NCBI GenBank assembly: GCA_022410635.1
Contig: JAJVDF010000164.1
Coordinates: forward strand, 1,566,611-1,630,610
Origin: Tretioscincus oriximinensis
Taxonomy: Eukaryota > Chordata > Lepidosauria > Squamata > Gymnophthalmidae
Direction of reading: 5' to 3'
Length of the DNA stretch: 64,000 bases
Positions within the stretch are counted from its first letter, which is position 1; the number at the start of each line of letters is the position of its first letter. The position numbers were made by a program, and so were the translations under genes. The notes below the pieces were generated by a model. The model saw only the letters and a list, made by a program, of their open reading frames with translations. It had not been told where the DNA came from and did no database searches. Shown here piece after piece: positions 56,737-64,000 of this stretch.

Positions 56737-57071
56737 TGTGTCCGTGCACCCCAAACATGTATATTCCATGACTAATGCTCCAGTTCCATAACGTCGCTCA
56801 TTAACCTCATCGCAGTGCAGTCAGATAATTTTTTTTACTCACAACAGCAAATAAAAAGAACTGCTGTGTTCTCGATTGTTTTATCATCTCTTGTCTGATT
56901 TGTGCACATGCATACAGTCATGAGGGGTTCTCCAGAATATCTGAGCAATAGTTTATTCTGGGAAAAAAGGTGTTTATTACAGGTTGACTACTGAAAAACA
57001 CTTATCACTTATGCCCGAGATATCCTGATTGCGGTACGAAAGAGGTAGAAAAACATAATGTGCACATAACC
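56737..57071 (-). repeat. PalC repeat copy (minus)
   Basis: From ATCATGTGTCCGTGCACCCC to ATAATGTGCACATAACCT. Reverse-complemented, the right part gives AGGTTATGTGCACATTATG, CAGTAGTCAACC, AATAAACACC and AATAAACTATTGCTCAGATA, in the same order as 20297-20456. CpG sites are still present (CATAACGTCGCTC), which may mean a young copy. Confidence 0.6.
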
Positions 57072-57365
57072 TAAATATAAAGAGCAGATTTAACTAATCC
57101 AACTTTAAGTTCTTTCATATTTCCTTATAAGCCTAAATGTTTAATCTTGCTTCAGTTGATTTTCAGCACATATCAGTAAAGTAACAAGCCATCTTTCCAA
57201 ACCCCCAAATCTGCTTTTGGATTAGATAACATATAAAGTCACTTCAGCTAGTCACTTTTGTTGGTTTGTTCTTTCACTAGAAAAGTGGTCTAATTCCATA
57301 TTTAAATATACAGTTTTTTTGGCCTTTGTCCCAACTTAGTGGCAAACAGCATCTAGTGGTGCCCT

Positions 57366-57506
57366 TAGAACTTTCTCAGCCCCACCTACTTGTGTGTCTG
57401 TTGTGAAGAAAGCAACAAAAGCTATTTCTGCTTCCCTATGATTGGCCACCCTGAGACCTTCGGGTATAGGGCAAGATATAAGTATAAATAAATTAAATAA
57501 ATAATA
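57366..57506 (+). mobile_element. Sauria-type SINE, 3' part (plus)
   Basis: CTTTCTCAGCCCCACCTACT, TGTGTGTCTGTTGTGAAGAA, CCACCCTGAGACCTTCGGG, CAAGATATAAGTATAAATAA and a short (AAAT)n. The tRNA-derived head is missing. Confidence 0.75.
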
Positions 57507-58367
57507 GTGAAGCATCTGGACACTTGATTTATCTGGAGTTTAGAGTATTTTCCAAAAGTTTGAGAGCTGAATCACCTTCCCACCCAATGAGATAAAAGGC
57601 ACTAAGGGTTTTCTACTGGCCCTAGATCCGTCCATGCCACCATGCAAACACATCCATTGCCCAAGTGACTTAATCAGTCCATGATACTCACAGAAGTATT
57701 TTACACCATGACAAAATTTCCCCCACCAATAGCAGGCCTGAGAGTAATATAATCCATTCCTGAGGTTCAGAAGACTCTCTTTGAAGAGAATGGGGAGCCA
57801 AAGCATGTACAAATTGTACACCCCTGTACTGGAGCAAGAGCTTCTGCAGAAAGTAGCTACAATCCCTAATTGTGGAATCCAGTCTTGCTTGTTCTAGTTT
57901 GTCCCTAACAATTGCAAATCTCTGCTACCTGATTTGATAACACATCACTGAGTTAATGTAACAGCAGCTTCTAGCAACATGACTTTCAGGTAGCTGCAAA
58001 CATCTTTCTCTGGCAGTCTCCAAGAATTGTGCAGCAATGAGTAATGCATTCTGTCACAGAGAGTTGTTGCCACTCTGGTTGCTCAGCATGTGCTGTGAAC
58101 AATTCATCTGCCCTGAAACTTAAAATCTTGTATCTGACGGTTCTATTCATTATCAAGGCTCAATAAAGATGCACTGGCAGCAACCAAATAGGAGGCAGGA
58201 ATGCGATGTGACTTGGGCTCAGAAACCCATGCTAAATGTGACAACTAGTCATGAGTAACTCCCTTCCCCGTCTTAAAATTAAGATCCTTTTGGCAGAGAG
58301 CTTTGAAAAAGTGTTTGGGGCAAAGCAAAAGTACAAGTGTCTCATTGTACACTGCACATCAGTTTGG
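57507..58367. repeat. Spacer with a dispersed repeat scrap
   Basis: At about 57717-57790, CCTGAGAGTAATATAATCC and CTGAGGTTCAGAAGACTC match, in order, 63558-63605 (CCTGAGAGTAGAATAATTC, CTGAGGTTCAGAAGACTG). Family not recognised. No gene. Confidence 0.4.
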
Positions 58368-58510
58368 CTACCAGAATGGATGCTTAGATATTGCCTCCAG
58401 GTTGGAGAGATAGAAGGATACCTCTAGTCAAGAGCAGCTGAGATATTGCCTTCATCTTTTGTTTAACATAAACAGGTGCAGTTGGTGGGCCACTTTGTGA
58501 GACAATGGGC
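58368..58510 (+). mobile_element. CR1 LINE, diverged 3' end
   Basis: CAGAATGGATGCTTAGATAT, TGCCTCCAGGTTGGAGAG, CAGGTGCAGTTGGTGGGCC and TTTGTGAGACAATGGG. It lacks the final TATGTTCTTA and is the most diverged CR1 tail here. Confidence 0.75.
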
Positions 58511-58796
58511 TGTAGCAATTAAACATACGATAGTTTCCCATCAAACAACAGAAGTTATTTAAAATATATATATTAAGGCAATGATAGCCAAGCACTTGCT
58601 CAAATTACATTCTGATTGCTTTCATAATCAAATGTGTACTTTTACATGCATGTGTCTTCCCCTCAGCTAATCCCCAAACACTGCTCTTTATTCTTATTTT
58701 AAAAGAGTTCTATATGCATTAAATGCATAGTCCCAAACTAAATTCTTCAGTACAGCATGGCCTTTTTAAGCACTTCAGAGTATCTGTTCCTTATTG

Positions 58797-58935
58797 GTGG
58801 TTATTTATTTATTTACTTACTTGTTTATCTACTTATCTACTTACTTATTTGTCCTTCCTCCCAGCTTATATTTGATTTTTTTCTACCCTAGGGTGCTAAG
58901 GCCCCAGGCGGCAACAATACAATTTAAAAAAATCC
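58797..58935 (-). mobile_element. LINE/SINE tail in inverse orientation
   Basis: (TTAT/TTAC)n at 58800-58850, then CTTCCTCCCAGCTTATATTT and GGTGCTAAGGCCCCAGGCGG, like the common reptile L2/SINE tail read backwards (poly-AAAT tail, then GCCTTGGGG block). Confidence 0.55.
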
Positions 58936-59454
58936 AATATAGCAATTTAATCACAAAAGTCATAAAAATTATGTCACATATTACTTTGTAATAACTGAAA
59001 TGCTGCCCAGTTTGCATCCAGAAATAAGTCATATTAGTAAAAGTGGCCTCATAAGCAGATTCTGGGAAGAAAAGGTTACTGAAACATCAACCGTGTCAAC
59101 ACTGATTTTAATTCGTTAATTCTTATTCTACAGCATGGTCAGTAACTGTGAATGCCGAACAGTAAAGGCAAGCAACTGGAATATTGCGTTCACGTTGCTA
59201 ATGGCCTCACCACTCTACAATCCCCCAGAAGCTTTCACACACTTATATTTGTTTTTGCAGTTCGAGACTGGAAACTGATCCAAGCAAATAGAAAGCACAG
59301 AACATTTGCATCGCTAATTGTTTGACTATTTCCCAAATCATTCAAAAAGTAAGCTTAAAAGTTGACCAGACAAGGTTATGTTTCAAATAAATTTCCTGGA
59401 AAATGTGAATGCTTTATGCCAGACCTTCAAGTCACATGGCATGCCTTCATCCAA
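58936..59454. other. No recognised feature
   Basis: AT-rich spacer. Confidence 0.45.
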
Positions 59455-60095
59455 TTGCAACAATTGCACCTGGGCACCCTCAAGTAGAAGAAGGCAACAT
59501 TTTCACTTGTTCACGACTCTCTGCAAATAGTAAATCAGGAGCACTTCCTGGAGACATCCTGGAGACAGTATCAAGAGTTACATCTTAATAGTGACTTCCA
59601 TGAATTTGTCTAATCCTATCTTAAAGCTATCAAGGCTGCTATCTCCCACCACTTCTGGAATCAAATTCCAATGAATCTTTGGATGAAAAAAATACTTACA
59701 CTTGTCTTTCTTAACTCTTCTGCCCATCAGCTTCAAAGAATGCCCCCAGCTTCACCTTATCCTTCAGGCAGATCATCTCTTAAATGCCATATTTCAAGGA
59801 TGAGGAGACCTAGAGAGTTGCAGCCTAATTTCATAAGGGAGGTGCTCCAGTCTTTTGATCATTATTGTTGCCCTTTTTTGCACCTTCTCCAGTTCTGTAA
59901 TATATTTTCTAAGGTGTGGTGACCAGAATGGTACACAGTATTCAAAACCATATATTTATAAAAACAACACTTGCCAACTTATTTTTTTATTCCCTTCCCA
60001 ATTTGCTTTTTTCACTGCAGCTGAACACTATGCTGACACCTTCATCCCCAAGATTCCTTACCTAGTTTGTCAAAGAAAGCTTCAGGTGCCTGCAC
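59455..60095 (-). pseudogene. CR1 LINE: longer C-terminal coding remnant (minus)
   Basis: The left part holds the 3' untranslated region without its terminus. Then come inverse coding blocks for the C-terminal domain (CTTCTGCCCATCAGCTTCAA at about 59718) and the region before it (CATAAGGGAGGTGCTCCAGT, GTGACCAGAATGGTACACAG, TTTGCTTTTTTCACTGCAGC). Broken by several shifts; more diverged than the copies at 47 and 55 kb. Confidence 0.85.
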
Positions 60096-60133
60096 ACAGC
60101 TATTTTCTTACACAATGGGCGTGAGATGAGGGA

Positions 60134-60250
60134 GGTTGTGGCACATATGTTAAGCCTTTGTCAGCAGTCGTCCCGCAATAAATGCCATTTATCTCGGAAT
60201 AAACTATTGCTGGGATATTCAGGCATCATTCCTGGGAACCTCCGTCTTCT
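60134..60250 (+). repeat. PalC repeat copy (partial)
   Basis: GTTAAGCCTTTGTCAGCAGT, AATAAATGCCATTT, CGGAATAAACTATTGCTGGG and ATATTCAGGCATCATTCC, then GGGAACCTCCG, align in order with 20340-20456. Confidence 0.6.
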
Positions 60251-60337
60251 CACGGCTGACCTCCGTCCTCTCACAGCCGTCCCCCGACTTCTAGCGTGTG
60301 CACAAAAGGCACGAGAGGTTAAAACGAGGACACAGCC

Positions 60338-60535
60338 GTAGCTGTCGAAAGGACTGCACTACACTGACAGGCTGCATCCATAGAGAGCCAATCTGTTCCT
60401 CAGAATAGGAGCCTGCCAACCACACACTAATGTAGACTATGGCAAACCGAATGGGTTGGCAGGCTCCTCTGAGGGACAGATTGGCTTCCTGTGGATGCAG
60501 CCTGTCAGTGCAGTGCAATCCTTTTTGACAGCTAC
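60338..60535. repeat. Long hairpin 1 (arms about 83 bp)
   Basis: Left arm 60338-60421 (GTAGCTGTCGAAAGGACTGC ... GGCTGCATCC ... GAGCCTGCCAACC) and right arm 60454-60535 (GGTTGGCAGGCTCCTC ... GGATGCAGCCTGTCAGTGCA ... GACAGCTAC) are about 90% complementary. The 32-base loop contains CTAATGTAGACTATGGCAA, the PalB core. GC-rich relative to its surroundings. Confidence 0.88.
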
Positions 60536-60568
60536 TGCTGCATTGGGAAATTCTGCCAAAGAAGCAGA

Positions 60569-60715
60569 GGCAGCCATGTACTGCTGGCCCCATCCACACA
60601 GAGCCTAGTTCTGGGTAACATTTTGGGACATTGGCATGTGGATGGTCATGCTCTGTCCCAAAATGTTACCCAGAACTAGGATCCCTGTGGATGGGGCCAG
60701 CAGTATGCGGCTGCC
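60569..60715. repeat. Long hairpin 2 (arms about 62 bp)
   Basis: Left arm 60569-60630 (GGCAGCCATGTACTGCTGGC ... CTGGGTAACATTTTGGGACA) pairs with 60654-60715 (TGTCCCAAAATGTTACCCAG ... GGCCAGCAGTATGCGGCTGCC), about 92% complementary. The 23-base loop holds CATGTGGATGGTCATG, itself a small dyad. Confidence 0.9.
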
Positions 60716-61339
60716 TTCCCCTCTTCAGCAACATTTCCTCTAGACCAGTGTGGTTCAACCTGTGTGCCGCAGGCCGCATGTAGCCTGCCAAACCATTTTT
60801 GTGGCCTGCGAAGGGACCAAGCGGCCTCTGAGCGCTCAGCACAGGGTTCCCTGATGGCGCGTGCAGGGCCAGATTTAGAGCAGGGGTTGCAGGTGGCTGG
60901 CCGTTAATAAAGGCAGCAGGCGGGCGGCAAATTTAAATTTCTACCCTGCCCCTGCTCGCCACTGCCACTGAACCAGGCCCCCGCCTCACCATCTGCTGGC
61001 CTCCGCTGGGCCCCCGCCATGCCACCCACTGCAACACCCCCAGGCACCCGCCACCCCACCCACCAGCTCCCGAGCACTGCCGGGGTCTGGCAGCAGCAGC
61101 CTCCATGTTTTGCCACCCTGGGCTGCAGCTACAGAAGGCCCCAGAAGAAGGAGCTTCCTGCTGGGGTTTTCTGCTGCAGCTGCTGCCCAGGCGGCAAAAT
61201 GTGGAGGCTGCTGTTGCCGGAGCCAAGGGTAGAAGCTCCTGCTGGGCTACAGTCCAAGAGGAGGCATCGAGGTATGTTACCTTCATTTCTTTTTCTTTCT
61301 TTCCTTTCTGCTCCTTCTCTTTCTATCCTTTATTTCTAT

Positions 61340-61881
61340 CCACCTTTTCCTTTTTTCTCCTTCCCTATTCCTTCTTTTTTTCTTCCTCTCTCTACCTCCC
61401 TTTGGGCCTTTCTTCCCTCCTTGCTTCATATTTTTCCGATTTAATCTGGTTTAATCTGCATTTTTAAATGGTTTCTGCTGAGCATTTGTCTTTTATATAT
61501 ATGTAAAAAAATCAGTGTTAATGTGAGTTGAGTTCTAGATTTCATTTGTGGTGTGTTTAGACTGTGAATAACAAAATTATTAGCCTATTTTTATTTATTT
61601 TACTCCCTAATGTGGTTTTTAATTTCTGTGGCTGTTCCTTCTTNCCTTCTTTTTCTTTTTCTTTCTNTTTCTCTTTCCTTCTTTTTTTCCACCCTCCTTT
61701 TTCTTTTTTTCTCCTTCCTCATTCCTTCCTCTCTCTACCTCCCTTTGGGCCTTTCTTCTCTCCTTGCTTCATATTTTTCCCATTTAATCTGGCTTGAATT
61801 CTGCATTTTTAAAATGGTTTCTGCTGAGCATATGTATTTTATATACGTAAAAAATCACTTCTAATGCAGGTTGAGTTCTAG
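61340..61881. repeat. Tandem duplication inside the hAT element
   Basis: Blocks 61340-61538 and 61689-61881 share CTCTCTACCTCCCTTTGGGC, CTTGCTTCATATTTTTCC, GGTTTCTGCTGAGCAT and a final GAGTTCTAG. They differ by roughly one base in ten and are offset by about 345 bp. Confidence 0.85.
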
Positions 61882-61890
61882 TTTTTCTAG

Positions 61891-62004
61891 TGCCAGAATG
61901 GTTCTCAGTTTCATTTCTGCCTGCTTTTCAGTGCTGCTTTGGGCAGCATCTTTCTTTCTGGCAGAATGGCTCTCAGTTGCATTTCTGCCTGCTTTTCAGT
62001 GCTG
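61891..62004. repeat. 45-bp direct repeat, two copies
   Basis: CAGAATGGTTCTCAGTTTCA then TTTCTGCCTGCTTTTCAGTG (61891-61936) recurs at 61960-62004 with few changes. Confidence 0.85.
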
Positions 62005-62374
62005 ATAAGAACTATCTAAGACCTTCACAGATTTAAGAACGACTGGTTAATCTTGGGGTGATTGCCATGGAATCAGATATCACTGTCAGTCATCATTTTG
62101 AGGAAGTGATAAATGTTTCTGCAAATGCAAAAGTGAGAAAAAAGGCTTTTGAGGTGCTTTAAAAAAGAAGAAAAAACCCTGTTATGTGAACAGGAACTGA
62201 ATAGCACTTTACTGTTTACTGGTTACCATATTTTTGCATTCAGAAATTTACATAAATTTTTGACTTTCACATTTACGTGTTTTGTATTCATTGGGTTGGT
62301 AGCTGCGTTAGAATCTTGAACATTTTATCAAAAATCACACAGGAAATATACTTTGGCCAGAAGTAAAAGCATTT

Positions 62375-62630
62375 GTGATGTCATTTCTGGAAATGGTGAC
62401 CAGGATTAAAATGACACCACAAATGAGGTCACTTCTGGAATCTGCTTCAGGGAATGGCACTCAGAATGACATCAATTCCTGGGTGGGGCAGGAAGTGACA
62501 CCAGGAGTGTGAAGGCCAGAGTGGGATCACTTCCTGCCTGGCCCAGGATGTGATGTCACTTCTGGGGTGGTGCAGGAAGTTATGTCACTTCCGGAGCGGG
62601 GCAGATAGTGATGTCACTCTGGTCCTCACA
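62375..62630. repeat. TGATGTCA / CACTTCTGG repeat array
   Basis: Irregular units of about 30-45 bases centred on GTGATGTCACTTCTGG, GGGCAGGAAGTGA and complements. TGATGTCA occurs at least four times and AGTGACA/GGTCACTT variants more. TGATGTCA is one base from the CRE site TGACGTCA and is what a CpG decay product of it would look like; this is inference. Confidence 0.65.
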
Positions 62631-62700
62631 CTCCTGCAATGATGTTTGATTGGCCTTTGGGTACAAAAAGGTTGGACCACACTGCTCTAGAGAAAACTTT

Positions 62701-62802
62701 GCCTGCTTTTGGGGGCTGCTGCTGACAGACTGGCTTCAAGGAGGAGGCAAAGTGACAGCACTGATCCTCCATCGTTGGTAGCAGCAGCCCCCAAAAGCAG
62801 GC
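62701..62802. repeat. Hairpin 3 (23-bp perfect arms)
   Basis: GCCTGCTTTTGGGGGCTGCT at 62701 onward pairs perfectly with AGCAGCCCCCAAAAGCAGGC ending at 62802. The loop of about 56 bases has a GGAGG/CCTCC pair. It starts just to the right of the hAT element. Confidence 0.85.
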
Positions 62803-62810
62803 AGGGGGGC

Positions 62811-62883
62811 GTTTGTGCACAAGATTGTTATATTCTGAAATATAGCTTTATTCCGGTCTTTAGCTCATTGTGTGCACGCAGCC
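62811..62883 (-). repeat. PalD repeat (copy 2)
   Basis: GTTTGTGCACAAGATTGTTA, TATTCTGAAATATAGC, TTATTCC and TCATTGTGTGCACGCAGCC match the inverse of 17881-17968. Confidence 0.6.
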
Positions 62884-62895
62884 TTGGTTCCCATT

Positions 62896-63081
62896 CAGGG
62901 TCAGATTTAGACTGTATTTTGCCCATGGTCCGTAATTTTACTTACTTATTTATTTTCTTTCTTTATTTATTTTACTCCCCCCCCCCTTCCCTCAACTACT
63001 TTGTGTTTTATAATAATAAAAGCAATTAAAAATATCTTCTTAGTACTACCGGTAGCTATATTTTGCATAAATATGGCCCTG
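62896..63081 (-). mobile_element. hAT MITE (copy 2, inverted), target duplication 7 of 8
   Basis: 186 bp from CAGGGTCAGATTTAGAC to AAATATGGCCCTG; reverse-complemented it aligns with 30781-30953 end to end (shared TCTTCTTAGTACTACCGGTA block). Flanks TTCCCATT and TTCCCATC. It contains a TTAT/TTTC-rich run and a poly-C run at about 62978-62987 that the first copy lacks or has in shorter form. Confidence 0.92.
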
Positions 63082-64000
63082 TTCCCATCATTTGATAGGA
63101 CTAACTGAGGTTGTATATTCATATACCGTACAAATGCATGAGAAAGATTTGAAAAGATAACTTTAATGGCACCATTTCCACAGATGTACCATGGGGTGAG
63201 AGCTGCTACCCAGGGATACCTTCAATCATATGGAGAATGCTTCCTACAGCAGTCCAAAAATGCAATTGTACCATTTTTGAAAATCCACCCAAATTTTAGC
63301 CTTTTATAATAACTGCAAATGCAAATTTAATCTTTTGCAATGATCGCAATATCCATAAATTTATCTCCTAACTGCCTTGGCCTTTGTATGGTGACTAGAA
63401 ATTAAATTCAGAATAAAGGGAAGCCTAGTAGTTATTGCTCCAAGGGACTTGGAAGAACAAATAGAGAGACCTGCGGATGGATGTAGGGTGGCATAGAAAT
63501 GTAAATAATGAAATAAATAAATATTGACTATATAAATACAGTCTTAGATATAGCAGACCTGAGAGTAGAATAATTCTTCTCTGAGGTTCAGAAGACTGAT
63601 TTTGCAGAATCCATAATCTCAGTAAGTGAAAAATTATTCCTTAAAACAATTTTGCATTTTAATATTTGCATCCTAGCACTCTGAAGAGGCACATTTAGTC
63701 TGTCACAATGTGATTATCGTTTTGAAGCCACCTATTGTCCATTGCAAGGGGAAAAAGCATAATAGAAAAAGCAATACACAATTTATATTGAATTTTAGCA
63801 CAAATGCTTCTCAGAGAAGCATATTAACAATGCTGTGTCTTCGGTGTCATTTGCATTTCCTTCTTTCTCTTTAAAAAAAGAAAACGGATAAAACAAATGT
63901 AAAAAGTTTCCAGTGAAAGAAAATGAAAAGGATGGCAGAAGGACTAAGAAATACAGAAAAATCAGAATGGGAATTAATTTAGGACTGCCAGAAATGTGGG
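63082..64000. other. No supported gene; repeat scraps
   Basis: A LINE/SINE-type tail (GGGTGGCATAGAAATGTAAA with AAATAAATAAAT) lies at about 63487-63522, and a dispersed repeat scrap at 63558-63605 matches 57735-57785. The rest is AT-rich without features. Confidence 0.4.

Larger units (their letters stand above)
60746..62684. mobile_element. Non-autonomous hAT element, 1.94 kb
   Basis: Terminal inverted repeats CAGTGTGGTTCAACCT and, at the right end read on the minus strand, CAGTGTGGTCCAACCT differ at one base of 16. Flanks CTCTAGAC and CTCTAGAG match at 7 of 8 positions, the hAT target-duplication length. Contents from the left: a GC-rich CpG-dense third (60760-61260), two tandem pyrimidine-rich blocks of about 195 bp (61340-61538 and 61689-61881), a 45-bp direct duplication (61891-61936 and 61960-62004), and a TGATGTCA-rich repeat array (62375-62630). 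No frame resembles a transposase; the frames of 117-141 codons at 60933-61467 are low-complexity. Also possible: a captured host fragment between hAT ends. Confidence 0.9.

Noticed and set aside
60760..61260. CpG-rich segment looking like a promoter CpG island
   Set aside because: It lies wholly between hAT termini, so it is part of the transposon; no exon or start context follows. Kept only as a question of capture.
61019..61467. Overlapping frames of 120 and 141 codons, with a further 117-codon minus-strand frame at 60933-61286
   Set aside because: They lie inside the hAT element and consist of GC-rich or pyrimidine-rich low-complexity sequence; frames are open on several strands at once.
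1..64000. Endogenous retrovirus or other viral insertion
   Set aside because: I saw no long terminal repeats, primer-binding site or gag/pol/env-like frames on either strand; the reverse-transcriptase motifs present are LINE-type.

Overview
This 64-kb window is AT-rich nuclear DNA from a vertebrate, most likely a squamate reptile (lizard or snake). The evidence is the mix of mobile elements: many 5'-truncated CR1-type LINE copies with the same C-terminal reverse-transcriptase reading frame and 3' tail, several tRNA-derived SINE copies that look like the Sauria SINE of lepidosaurs, a degraded RTE/BovB-type LINE, and hAT and TA-target DNA transposons. I identified these from memory of the families; no database search was possible.

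I find no convincing host protein-coding exon, rRNA, tRNA gene or CRISPR array. The open frames are short, lack family motifs, and are best read as chance frames or LINE debris. The window looks like an intergenic (or very long intronic) stretch whose visible content is layered transposons.

Layout. 0-5.3 kb: a self-complementary repeat, a GC-rich minisatellite, a CR1 3' end and two small TA-flanked palindromic MITEs. 5.3-17.6 kb: mostly featureless AT-rich sequence with SINE scraps. 17.6-22 kb: palindromic repeats, one CR1 C-terminal remnant and one CR1 carrying a larger part of the reverse transcriptase. 26-27.3 kb: a 97-100-bp tandem repeat, a hairpin MITE that runs straight into a 394-bp assembly gap, and a 188-bp hAT MITE with perfect 8-bp target duplications. 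28.5-32.5 kb: CR1, a TA-flanked MITE, a (TTAAT)-rich array, a hAT MITE and a perfect 95-bp inverted repeat. 34.3-35.5 kb: BovB-like remnant and a SINE. 45.0-45.7 kb: a repeat-free, relatively CpG-retaining block, my best guess for a conserved non-coding element. 47.2-60 kb: the densest CR1/SINE layer. 60.1-63.1 kb: a nest of long hairpins interrupted by a 1.94-kb hAT element, then a second copy of the hAT MITE found at 30.8 kb.

Working labels used below are mine: PalA to PalE are dispersed, imperfectly self-complementary repeats. Most carry a TATTCC/GGAATA-type core or GTGCAC-type ends; none codes for protein, so all would depend on a transposase encoded elsewhere. Isolated single N bases occur throughout, roughly one per kb, so exact reading frames in the remnants should not be over-read.
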